Positions 1 to 6,014 of a stretch of 6,640 nucleotides of DNA are shown in pieces. Positions within the stretch are counted from its first letter, which is position 1. Each line of letters opens with the position of its first letter. Below the pieces are notes generated by a model, which saw only the letters and a list, made by a program, of their open reading frames with translations, had not been told where the DNA came from and made no database searches. This DNA comes from Syntrophaceae bacterium UBA3084 (GTDB lineage: Bacteria; Desulfobacterota; Syntrophia; Syntrophales; UBA6807), in the NCBI GenBank assembly GCA_002367335.1, contig DFBI01000095.1, positions 10,874-17,513 of the forward strand. Direction: 5' to 3'. A program made the translations under genes and the position numbers.

Positions 1-12
1 TTGATCTTGAAC

Positions 13-67
13 GAAAATCCTCATGAATCAACAGAATCATTCATGAGTAGAAAAAAGGAGGATTTTC
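13..67 (+). promoter_or_regulatory. Inverted repeat able to mask the symporter ribosome binding site
   Basis: Seen directly: GAAAATCCTC at 13-22 is the exact reverse complement of GAGGATTTTC at 58-67, and the right arm contains the Shine-Dalgarno core GGAGG (57-61) of the symporter gene that starts at 73. Nested inside is a second perfect repeat, TCATGAAT (21-28) with ATTCATGA (39-46), around a 10-base loop. The two stems can stack as an outer 8-bp stem (13-20 with 60-67) over the inner 8-bp stem, leaving bases 47-59 as a one-sided bulge. Inference: this 5' leader could fold so that the ribosome binding site is hidden, giving translational or thermosensitive control. The repeat may instead be an operator for a dimeric regulator. 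No promoter is identifiable in the few bases upstream. Confidence 0.45.
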
Positions 68-72
68 ACTAA

Positions 73-1458
73 ATGAACATTGCTATTGTGGGAATATTTT
101 TTGCGGGAATGATTTTTATCGGCATTCTCAGTATGAAAAAGATCAAGACAACATCAAGCTACTTCGTGGCGGATCGAGACGGCAGCACCGTGGCTATAAC
201 AGGTTCTCTCCTGGCCACGATAATTGGCGGTTCAAGCACTATCGGTATTGCCGGTTTGGGATATTCGAAAGGTATTGTTGGCGCATGGTGGATGCTCGTA
301 GGAGCAATCGGTTTGTTGATTCTCTCTTTCTGGCTTGCCAAAAAGGTAAGAAATTATGCTGTCTTCACACTACCCGAGATCTTGGAAAGGCAGTATGGGG
401 GGCATACGATAAAAATAATAGCCTCCATCGTGATTGCAACTGCATGGCTCGGGATTATTGCTGGTCAAATTATTGCGGCAGGAAAGATTTTATCCGTTCT
501 GTGGCCGGGACAATTAGATCTGTTAATGATTACGGCAACCTCAGTTTTCATTCTTTACACCGTCCTTGGGGGTCAATATTCCATACTGAAGACCGATCTT
601 GTCCAGTCCATTATCATTATTGCGGGATTGTTCATATGCCTGATTCTCAGTATATCCGCAGCCGGAGGGCTTACAGCAATGGCTGCGAAACTTCCCGAAT
701 CTTTTTTTTCATTTCCCGTTTCTGACGCCTTTGGCTGGACTGATCTCCTGACATTTCTTCTGTTTGTAGGTGCGGCCTATCTTGTAGGCCCCGATATCTA
801 TTCCAGGATATTCTGCGCCAAAGGCCCCGGGATTGCCAGAAAATCCACCATGCTGGCGGCGGCGGCAATGATTCCTATAGCCTTTTGCATTGCTTTAATA
901 GGAATTACAGCACGTGTTATCCTGCCTGGAATACCCGCGGAAAGTGCATTCCCTGCCCTCGTTATGAATGTAATTCCCGTCGGACTTAACGGATTGGTAA
1001 TAGCGGCTCTTCTGGCAGCAGTAATGTCCTCGGCAGATACATGCCTTTTGACGACAAGTACCATTATCGCGGCGGATATCATCAATCCCGTTTTTAAATC
1101 AACTATCAATGAAAAAACTCTTCTTATGATAACGAGAATCGGAGTAATTATAATAGGAATTATTTCACTTCTGATTGCCTTAAAATTAAAAGGCATCATT
1201 GCTTCGCTGCTTTTAGGATATACGGTGTACACGAGCGGTCTGGTGATTCCGGTTCTTCTTGGATTTTACGCAAAGAGCTTGAAATTGAATGCCGTCGGTG
1301 TTATAGCAGCCATCGCAGGGGGTGGCGGAATGGGCCTGTTTTTAAAGTTATCAGGACACAACAATCTTGCACTCCTTACTCTTCCTGTTTCCGCTTTTCT
1401 ACTTTTTGCGGGAAGTTATTCCGCACACTTTCTGAAAGGGAAAGAGTCTGCCGGCTGA
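73..1458 (+). CDS. Sodium:solute symporter family (SSF) transporter
   Basis: This 461-residue, very hydrophobic protein belongs to the sodium:solute symporter family (PutP/PanF/SGLT type, LeuT fold), which imports a small organic solute with Na+ across the inner membrane. It has the usual N-terminal helix (about 3-20), then a positively charged loop ending in YFVADRDGS (30-38), the family's 'FFLAGR' equivalent. A glycine/serine-rich second segment follows (44-63, with GGSSTIG), then FTLPEILERQYG (98-109). The stretch MSSADTCLLTTST (318-330) matches the conserved helix that supplies hydroxyl ligands to the Na2 sodium site. Length is within the family's normal range and about a dozen membrane segments can be counted, so the gene looks complete. 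The ATG at 73 follows a strong AGGAGGA (56-62), which lies in an inverted repeat. The substrate cannot be read from sequence. The downstream exonuclease gene is 63 bases away on the same strand and need not be related in function. Confidence 0.9.
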   Translation: MNIAIVGIFFAGMIFIGILSMKKIKTTSSYFVADRDGSTVAITGSLLATIIGGSSTIGIAGLGYSKGIVGAWWMLVGAIGLLILSFWLAKKVRNYAVFTLPEILERQYGGHTIKIIASIVIATAWLGIIAGQIIAAGKILSVLWPGQLDLLMITATSVFILYTVLGGQYSILKTDLVQSIIIIAGLFICLILSISAAGGLTAMAAKLPESFFSFPVSDAFGWTDLLTFLLFVGAAYLVGPDIYSRIFCAKGPGIARKSTMLAAAAMIPIAFCIALIGITARVILPGIPAESAFPALVMNVIPVGLNGLVIAALLAAVMSSADTCLLTTSTIIAADIINPVFKSTINEKTLLMITRIGVIIIGIISLLIALKLKGIIASLLLGYTVYTSGLVIPVLLGFYAKSLKLNAVGVIAAIAGGGGMGLFLKLSGHNNLALLTLPVSAFLLFAGSYSAHFLKGKESAG

Positions 1459-1521
1459 GCTGCCGGGGAAATTATGCGAGCACAGACTTTTCCAAAATAA
1501 CATGAGGAAAAATTTTACATT

Positions 1522-2391
1522 ATGAACTGCGATTGGGTTTGGGTTGACAATCAGAAAAAACTGGCAAGCGCCAGAAGTGATATCCAAAATTCTCCTATTA
1601 TTGGTGTCGACACGGAGTATGATTCCTTCAGATATTTTAGAGAGAAACTCTGTCTCATTCAAATAGTCGGTGGATCGAAAACATACCTTTTTGATCCGTT
1701 TGAAAACCTCGACATTTCTTTTTTAGGAAATGTTTTCCCCGACTCTGAAACTCTGAAGGTTATACATGCCGGAGACAATGACATACGAATTTTAAACAGA
1801 GATTACGGTTTCTTGTTTAAGAATGTCTTCGACACGCACAGGGCAGCTTCAGTTCTGGGCTGTAATCATCTTTCTCTTTCGAATGTTGTTAACAACTATT
1901 TGGGAGTGACATTCAATAAATCAAAAAAGATGCAGCGATCACAATGGGAAAAAAGACCCCTCACAGATGAACAGTTGCATTATGCGGTCCAGGACACCAG
2001 TTACCTGTTGGATCTATACCGCACGCTTAAAGATATGTTAAAAATAAATGGACTGGAAGAAAAGGCATATGAAGTTTTCGCTATAGTTGAGGCTGCAAGA
2101 TGGAGTGCTAAAACCCTTGATCCCAATGGATACATGAAAATCAAGGAATGCCAGGACTTGAGCGAACATCAAAAAAAACGTTTAAAAGCTCTCTATCGTT
2201 GGCGTTTCGAAAAAGCAAGAGAGACTAATAAGGCTCGTTTTATGATTCTGTCTGACCAGAACTTGATCGATCTCTCAAAAGAAAAAATCGATTCAATATC
2301 CTCACTCAACGAAACAAGGGTACTTTCTCCTCGAAAAGTAAGGGATTTTGGCTGGGAAATCATTAAAACTTTACATAATGTAACTCAGTAA
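1522..2391 (+). CDS. rnd: RNase D-like 3'-5' exoribonuclease with one HRDC domain
   Basis: This 289-residue soluble protein has a DEDDy exonuclease domain (about 5-180) followed by an HRDC nucleic-acid-binding domain (about 213-285). The catalytic residues are visible: D30 and E32 in GVDTEYDSF, D87 in HAGDNDIRIL, and Y154/D158 in HYAVQDTSYLLDLY, the tyrosine-type Exo III motif. These are the residues that bind two metal ions in RNase D. The family trims 3' ends of tRNA precursors and other small RNAs. E. coli RNase D is about 375 residues with two HRDC-like domains, so this copy lacks the last one. Short forms like this are common in bacteria. The ATG at 1522 is the only usable start after the in-frame stop at 1498-1500. 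A weak AGGA at 1505-1508 lies somewhat far upstream. The gene converges on the biotinyl protein gene. The symbol rnd is by family similarity; the family assignment is secure, the exact RNA substrate is not. Confidence 0.9.
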   Translation: MNCDWVWVDNQKKLASARSDIQNSPIIGVDTEYDSFRYFREKLCLIQIVGGSKTYLFDPFENLDISFLGNVFPDSETLKVIHAGDNDIRILNRDYGFLFKNVFDTHRAASVLGCNHLSLSNVVNNYLGVTFNKSKKMQRSQWEKRPLTDEQLHYAVQDTSYLLDLYRTLKDMLKINGLEEKAYEVFAIVEAARWSAKTLDPNGYMKIKECQDLSEHQKKRLKALYRWRFEKARETNKARFMILSDQNLIDLSKEKIDSISSLNETRVLSPRKVRDFGWEIIKTLHNVTQ

Positions 2392-2520
2392 TATTATTGT
2401 TCCATAAAGCACTTTTTAAATCTTTTGTTCTTTCTTTTTGGGGGTTTTCACCGTGACCCAGATAACATTCTGCCCCCCAGGCTCTCTGAGGGGCAGTATT
2501 CATGGACAGACACCTCTCCT
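2392..2520. other. Convergent intergenic spacer
   Basis: These 129 bases separate the stop codons of the RNase D-like gene (+) and the biotinyl-domain gene (-). The left half (2400-2447) is T-rich on the + strand; the right half holds a GC-rich hairpin listed separately. I see no open reading frame or RNA gene here. Confidence 0.6.
2470..2496. terminator. GC-rich hairpin between convergent genes, possible transcription stop
   Basis: CTGCCCC (2470-2476) pairs with GGGGCAG (2490-2496). Inside it, after one mismatch, CAG (2478-2480) pairs with CTG (2486-2488) around a five-base loop. The stem sits 24 bases past the stop of the - strand biotinyl gene and about 80 bases past the stop of the + strand exonuclease gene, where a shared bidirectional terminator would be expected. 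Neither side is followed by a clear T run, so a classical intrinsic terminator is not supported. It may act with Rho or protect 3' ends. Confidence 0.35.
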
Positions 2521-2736
2521 TTACTCCAAGATCAACAATACTTGATCTTCTTTCACATCTTCCTCTTTTTTTACCTTGATTTCTTTTACAATTCCTGGTG
2601 AGTCGGCATAAATGGGATTTTCCATCTTCATTGCTTCTATATTTAAAAGCTCATCATCTTCATTTACCTGGTCACCAATCTGAACGTAAATTTCAAGAAT
2701 TTTCCCTGATATTGGAGACTGCACTTCTACACCCAC
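2521..2736 (-). CDS. Stand-alone biotinyl-domain protein (biotin carboxyl carrier subunit)
   Basis: This 71-residue protein is almost exactly one biotinyl/lipoyl-attachment domain. The motif EAMKMEN (34-40) marks K37 as the lysine biotinylated by biotin ligase. The opening SPISGKI and the closing hydrophobic strand QVLLILE frame the usual flattened barrel. It would carry carboxybiotin between a carboxyltransferase and the membrane beta subunit encoded just upstream on the same strand (76 bases away). Carrier subunits of this kind (MmdC/GcdC/OadA C-terminus) usually have an Ala/Pro-rich linker before the domain; here it is absent and the protein is minimal. The start is GTG at 2736, chosen because a strong GGGGAGG (2751-2745) lies eight bases upstream. 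An acetyl-CoA carboxylase AccB is less likely, being roughly twice as long. The role in a Na+-translocating decarboxylase follows from the neighbours. Confidence 0.88.
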   Translation of the reverse strand: MGVEVQSPISGKILEIYVQIGDQVNEDDELLNIEAMKMENPIYADSPGIVKEIKVKKEEDVKEDQVLLILE

Positions 2737-2744
2737 TTTATTTA

Positions 2745-2751
2745 CCTCCCC
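2745..2751 (-). promoter_or_regulatory. Strong ribosome binding site fixing a GTG start
   Basis: On the - strand GGGGAGG lies eight bases before the GTG at 2736. It is the best Shine-Dalgarno match in this operon and supports the GTG start of the biotinyl protein. Its strength may help raise the amount of the small carrier subunit relative to the membrane subunits (inference). Confidence 0.6.
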
Positions 2752-2812
2752 TAAATTTATCTTTGTGAAAACATTAAAATAAAACTACGAAAAGTGTAGC
2801 ATAATTATTATT

Positions 2813-3937
2813 TTACTTCAAAAGCATACTTAGAAATAATCCCGCCGCTGTAGCCGTTCCAATTGTACCCGCCACATTCGGTCCCATCGCATGCATAAGA
2901 ATAAAATTTCTCCTGTCTTCTTCTCTTGCTACCACCTGGGCCACACGTGCGGCCATGGGTACGGCCGACACGCCGGCTGCGCCGATCAGGGGATTTATCT
3001 TATCCTTTAAAAACAGGTTCATAAACTTGGCTAAAAGAAGACCTGAAGCCGTACTGAAGGAAAAGGCAGCCAATCCAAGAAAAAAGATATAGAGAGAGCC
3101 CGGTTTCAAAAAGACCTGTGCGGGCATGGTAGCACCGATGCACAGGCCCAGGAATATGGTTACAATATTAATTAATTCATTCTGGGCAGTCTTGGATAGA
3201 CGCTCCACAACACCACACTCCTTGAATAGATTGCCCACCATAAACATCCCGACAAGTGGCGCGGCAGCAGGGACGAGAAGACAGATGATTACTGTTGCCA
3301 ACAGGGGAAAGCCTATCTTTTCCAGATTACTGACCTTCCGTAATCTTTTCATCTTGATTTTTCGCTCTTCTTTCGTCGTTAACAACCTCATAATGGGTGG
3401 CTGGATTATCGGCACCAGAGCCATATACGAATAAGCGGCTACTGCTGTTGCGCCGAGAAGATTAGGAGCAAGTTGCGAAGTTAAAAATATCGTTGTAGGG
3501 CCATCGGCCCCTCCTATGATCCCTATAGAGGCAGCTTCCGTTATACTAAATCCCAGTAAGAGGGAACCAAAGAATGTTGCATAAACTCCGAATTGTGCCG
3601 CCGCACCGAGAAGCAGCGTTTTTGGGTTGGCTATCACCGGCCCAAAATCGGTCATAGCACCTATACCCATAAAGATGAGCGGGGGTAAGATGTCCCACCT
3701 GTCAATAGCAAAATGATAAAATACCCATAGCAGATGTCCTTCTTTCATGAGATTAGTAAGGGGAAGGTTGACCACCAGGATTCCAAAACCGATAGGCACC
3801 AGAAGCAATGGTTCATACTGCTTTGTTATGCCAAGTGTAATGAGGATAATCCCAATTATCCACATCAGGATATTGCCCAATGTTAAATGGTAAAAACCCA
3901 TCTTTGAAACCAACTGATAAAAAAGACCGGCATCCAT
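2813..3937 (-). CDS. oadB: Na+-translocating decarboxylase, beta subunit (OadB/MmdB/GcdB family)
   Basis: This 374-residue integral membrane protein is the beta subunit of sodium-ion-translocating decarboxylases (oxaloacetate, methylmalonyl-CoA, glutaconyl-CoA or malonate). It removes CO2 from carboxybiotin and exports Na+. The functional residues known from Klebsiella OadB can be placed with identical spacing: D145 in GGADGPTTIF (D203), Y171 in AAYSYMALVP (Y229), and N315, G319 and S324 in NPLIGAAGVSAVPMAAR (N373, G377, S382). Around ten hydrophobic segments are visible. Length matches the short MmdB/GcdB forms (about 375) rather than Klebsiella OadB (about 430). The ATG at 3937 has a modest AAGG (3950-3947) nine bases upstream. 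The gene lies between an OadG-like small gene (69 bases upstream) and the biotinyl-protein gene (76 bases downstream), all on the - strand. The symbol denotes the family; the real substrate depends on an alpha subunit not present here, and methylmalonyl-CoA would suit the length and layout. Confidence 0.93.
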   Translation of the reverse strand: MDAGLFYQLVSKMGFYHLTLGNILMWIIGIILITLGITKQYEPLLLVPIGFGILVVNLPLTNLMKEGHLLWVFYHFAIDRWDILPPLIFMGIGAMTDFGPVIANPKTLLLGAAAQFGVYATFFGSLLLGFSITEAASIGIIGGADGPTTIFLTSQLAPNLLGATAVAAYSYMALVPIIQPPIMRLLTTKEERKIKMKRLRKVSNLEKIGFPLLATVIICLLVPAAAPLVGMFMVGNLFKECGVVERLSKTAQNELINIVTIFLGLCIGATMPAQVFLKPGSLYIFFLGLAAFSFSTASGLLLAKFMNLFLKDKINPLIGAAGVSAVPMAARVAQVVAREEDRRNFILMHAMGPNVAGTIGTATAAGLFLSMLLK

Positions 3938-4006
3938 TATTCTCTACCTTGCGGATTGATTTTTTGACTTGGATTATTTTCTTTATGTTTAAGGAGCAAC
4001 AATATT

Positions 4007-4165
4007 TTATTTCTCCCCTTTGTCTTGCTTTCCTATATTCTCGATTCGATGGGTGATTTTCGAAAAAAGATTGATAGAAAGCTGCAACATAACCAGGCAG
4101 GCAAAAACTCCACCAAATCCAACAAAAAACACCTCAAATGCTTTTCCCCATGGAATGGATTCCAT
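4007..4165 (-). CDS. Small OadG-like membrane subunit of the Na+ decarboxylase
   Basis: This 52-residue reading frame starts MESIPWGKAFEVFF, has one membrane helix (about 9-34, rich in F, V, G and L) and ends in a charged, lysine-rich tail (IENIGKQDKGEK). That is the layout of OadG/MmdD-type gamma/delta subunits: one N-terminal helix anchoring the complex, then a cytoplasmic tail. It is shorter than Klebsiella OadG (about 80 residues), whose C-terminal tail binds zinc through histidines; here only one histidine (H39) is present, so the metal site may be missing. The ATG at 4165 is preceded by AGAGGGAG (4177-4170), a good ribosome binding site. The gene directly precedes the beta-subunit gene on the same strand. 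It is easily missed because of its size. Sequence similarity alone is weak; context carries the call. Confidence 0.75.
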   Translation of the reverse strand: MESIPWGKAFEVFFVGFGGVFACLVMLQLSINLFSKITHRIENIGKQDKGEK

Positions 4166-4325
4166 GTTACTCCCTCTTAGCTTTTAATTTCTTGCAATAA
4201 ATCAATCTATCATTTCACAAAATTGACGCACAGAGATACCATACTTTCTTTCGAAATCATACAGAAAAATCCTCACATTTTATAATGTAGATTATTCAGA
4301 GAAAAACCGAGAATTCCTGTATCAA
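4166..4325. other. Spacer between the acyl module and the decarboxylase operon
   Basis: These 160 AT-rich bases lie between the stop of the phosphopantetheinyl transferase gene and the start of the OadG-like gene, both on the - strand. No convincing intrinsic terminator is visible after the transferase. A weak sigma-70-like pair can be drawn on the - strand (TTTTTC, 16 bases, TATAAA, around 4305-4278), and TCAAT/ATTGA half sites around 4203-4227 form a loose inverted repeat. A decarboxylase promoter here is likely from layout, but the exact site is not supported. Confidence 0.3.
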
Positions 4326-4976
4326 TCATGACAAGAATGCATAAGACACAAAATTTCCGTCATGACTTAAGCTGATATCAACTAACGCCTTCTTGCCCTT
4401 GATGGACACTATTGGAGACCCTAAACCATGAGGACCTTTAAGGCGAAGAATATCAATATCTTCAATGTCTCGTTTAAGATGTAAAGAAATTCTCCTTTTT
4501 GCCAGTTCTCTTACCCTTGCAGATGCAGTGTCCGGTGAATAACGAGTCTCCCCTTCCCGCATCTTTTTGATTTTCTGTACCCCCCAGATGACTGAATTAA
4601 TCGCTTCTGATCTACCCTCAATTCCTACACAATGGATGTAACCGTTACCTGTAAAAATCCTGACAAACACAGGATCATAAGGTGTTTCAACCACCCCCGA
4701 TATAAAAGACCTGTCTTTCTTTACGATTTTCTCCGGAATATCCAGCTTTACTTCATATCTCCGGGGTGCAGCGGTTACATCGGCATTTGCTTTGCAAATT
4801 ACCTTATATCCGGTCTCTTTTCCTGCCCACAGGCTCCAGAGAAGGAAATCCGGCTCACTGCAATTCAAAATCTGTTGTCTCTCACATTCGCTGAAAACCC
4901 GATCAATGAAGCGCGTATCCCGGCTTTTTCCCCTCGCTTGAGGATCGGTCAAATCCACAATATCGTTGCCTATCAA
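4326..4976 (-). CDS. 4'-phosphopantetheinyl transferase (AcpS-fold superfamily)
   Basis: This 216-residue cytoplasmic enzyme transfers phosphopantetheine from coenzyme A to the serine of a carrier protein, making it active. It starts IGNDIVDL (2-9), where D5 is the first Mg2+ ligand. It continues with RFIDRVFSECE (22-32) and LWSLWAGKETGYK (46-58), the W..KE signature with E54 and K58 as metal/CoA-contacting positions, and ends GSPIVSIKG (186-194) and ISLSHDG (201-207), the conserved C-terminal block. A stretch of roughly 100 residues between the KE motif and the terminal block makes it longer than housekeeping AcpS (about 126). The start codon is TTG at 4976, since the protein begins right at the conserved motif and GGAGAAAG lies upstream. 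Its first 74 bases overlap the end of the acyltransferase gene. The nearby carrier protein is its probable substrate. Confidence 0.88.
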   Translation of the reverse strand: MIGNDIVDLTDPQARGKSRDTRFIDRVFSECERQQILNCSEPDFLLWSLWAGKETGYKVICKANADVTAAPRRYEVKLDIPEKIVKKDRSFISGVVETPYDPVFVRIFTGNGYIHCVGIEGRSEAINSVIWGVQKIKKMREGETRYSPDTASARVRELAKRRISLHLKRDIEDIDILRLKGPHGLGSPIVSIKGKKALVDISLSHDGNFVSYAFLS

Positions 4977-5706
4977 AATAATCTTTCTCCATTTGGGCCA
5001 GCTCTTTTACAATCTGTTCCGCACAGTCTCTTTGCGCTTTCAGCCCCTTACTCTCGGTATAAGGTTTAAATGTTTCTACTTTCATGGTGAAAAGTTCACC
5101 AAATCGGGGAATATTACTGTATGTATCCTGTCCATCACCACGCAGGTAGATGCACATAACATGGCAATCGGAATTACTATTTACCAAACGGCCTACTCCA
5201 TAGGAAAAGTTTTCTGTATCCACACGCCCTGTTCGGGAACGTTTCCCCTCCGGGAAAATGAGTAAGCTCTCCCCTTTCTCCAGGAGATAAGTACATTTAT
5301 CCATGGTAGATTTCATCTTCTTTCGATCTCCGCCACGGCTGACGGGAATACACTTTGCAAGGTAACAGATAACTGCCAGAAAAATATTGCTCTGAAAATT
5401 TGCACTCTCCGGAAGGTTCCAGGGAAGTATCCTGTAATTAAGCATATAACGATGCAGGGGCGCCATGGCATAAGCCAGAACCACTGAATCTATCATGGTC
5501 AGGTGATTGGGGCATATCATCCAGGAACCCCTGTGTTTCACAAGCAGGTCTCTGACTACCTTCCTCGTTTCTTTCAGGTCTCTTACCCTGTACCTCATAA
5601 GTTTTATCGCAAGAAACACAAGGGGGCCAACAACGAAAACCAACAGGCTTCCCACGATGAACTGCAGGGACAGGAGATATTTTGTTGTCCTTTTCATGGA
5701 TTGCAT
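4903..5706 (-). CDS. PlsC-type (LPLAT family) membrane acyltransferase
   Basis: This 267-residue protein resembles 1-acyl-glycerol-3-phosphate acyltransferases, which move an acyl chain from acyl-ACP or acyl-CoA to a lysophospholipid or similar acceptor at the inner membrane. An N-terminal hydrophobic helix (about 11-36) anchors it. The catalytic H(X)4D is H68/D73 in PNHLTMID. The second block is IPVSRGG (120-126) and the acceptor-binding block is LLIFPEGKRSRTG (148-160). The start ATG at 5706 shares one base with the carrier protein stop (TAATG) and lacks a clear ribosome binding site, so translational coupling is likely. An alternative ATG three codons later is no better supported. The final 24 or so residues, basic and low in hydrophobics, are encoded within the overlap with the transferase gene and may be a late extension. 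Because it sits with a carrier protein and a synthase, its acyl donor is probably their product rather than bulk fatty acids (inference). Confidence 0.87.
   Translation of the reverse strand: MQSMKRTTKYLLSLQFIVGSLLVFVVGPLVFLAIKLMRYRVRDLKETRKVVRDLLVKHRGSWMICPNHLTMIDSVVLAYAMAPLHRYMLNYRILPWNLPESANFQSNIFLAVICYLAKCIPVSRGGDRKKMKSTMDKCTYLLEKGESLLIFPEGKRSRTGRVDTENFSYGVGRLVNSNSDCHVMCIYLRGDGQDTYSNIPRFGELFTMKVETFKPYTESKGLKAQRDCAEQIVKELAQMEKDYFDRQRYCGFDRSSSEGKKPGYALH
4983..4990 (-). promoter_or_regulatory. Ribosome binding site inside the acyltransferase gene, fixing a TTG start
   Basis: GGAGAAAG (read 4990 to 4983) lies inside the acyltransferase coding sequence, with its GGAG core ten bases before the TTG at 4976. 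It supports translation of the phosphopantetheinyl transferase from this rare start. Low TTG efficiency would keep the enzyme at a low, catalytic level (inference). Confidence 0.5.
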
Positions 5707-5954
5707 TAATTCAGCTTATTTAGAATGACATCCACGGCGTCCCCGATGGTCCTGATCTTGTCGGCATCATCATCATCGATTTCAATGTCAAATACATCTT
5801 CACACTTGATGATGACATCTACAAGGCGCGCGGAATTGACCTTGAGGTCATCGAGGATATGTGTATCTTTTGTCGCGTTTTCCAGCAAAGCCGGATCTTT
5901 GATGTACGGTTTGAGTATATTTACCATCTCTTGAAAAATTTGCTTTTCGTCCAT
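5706..5954 (-). CDS. Acyl carrier protein, non-housekeeping type
   Basis: This 82-residue, strongly acidic protein has the four-helix carrier fold. The attachment site is S41 in DDLKVNSARLVDV (35-47); the usual DSL triad is replaced by NSA, so the Asp before the serine is Asn, while the spacing and surrounding hydrophobics fit. Helix III is followed by an acidic run (DDDDAD, 60-65) and the C-terminal TIGDAVDVI helix typical of the family. The serine would receive phosphopantetheine, most plausibly from the transferase two genes downstream, and carry the chain made by the adjacent synthase. The ATG at 5954 has AAGGAG (5969-5964) nine bases upstream. The motif change makes it unlikely to be the central fatty-acid AcpP and points to a dedicated system. 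It could be a D-alanyl carrier-like protein, but the neighbours argue for acyl chemistry. Confidence 0.9.
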   Translation of the reverse strand: MDEKQIFQEMVNILKPYIKDPALLENATKDTHILDDLKVNSARLVDVIIKCEDVFDIEIDDDDADKIRTIGDAVDVILNKLN

Positions 5955-5979
5955 TCTTTTTCTCTCCTTAATTAAAATA

Positions 5980-6014
5980 GTTTAAAGTCCCATGTTTAAA
6001 GTTTAAAGTTCCGG
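5980..6014. repeat. Heptamer tandem repeat, GTTTAAA type
   Basis: Five seven-base units in phase, each starting GT: GTTTAAA (5980), GTCCCAT (5987), GTTTAAA (5994), GTTTAAA (6001) and GTTCCGG (6008). Three units are identical; the other two keep only the GT start. The tract ends 26 bases from the carrier protein start, close to where a promoter might lie. Confidence 0.7.

Noticed and set aside
798..1232. 144-codon open frame on the - strand inside the symporter gene
   Set aside because: It is a shadow of the symporter codons; no ribosome binding site, no recognisable domain, and the sense frame is a clear family member.
1445..1491. Possible terminator after the symporter: AGTCTG/CAGACT and CCGGC/GCCGG stems followed by four T
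   Set aside because: The stems are short (5 and 6 bp), separated by a 16-base bulge, and overlap the coding end; too weak to call.
1502..1525. Seven-codon leader frame ATGAGG...TTATGA whose stop overlaps the exonuclease start codon
   Set aside because: No ribosome binding site precedes it; the ATGA overlap is easily coincidental.
2760..2812. CTAC/GTAG hairpin plus T tract on the - strand between the beta-subunit and biotinyl genes (attenuator?)
   Set aside because: A 4-bp stem with a 7-base loop is expected by chance in AT-rich sequence.
4278..4310. Sigma-70-like promoter for the decarboxylase operon
   Set aside because: The -35 match is poor and the region is AT-rich, so similar pairs arise by chance; kept only as a note on the spacer.
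4632..5069. 145-codon open frame on the + strand across the transferase/acyltransferase overlap
   Set aside because: It is antisense to two well-supported genes and has no domain features.
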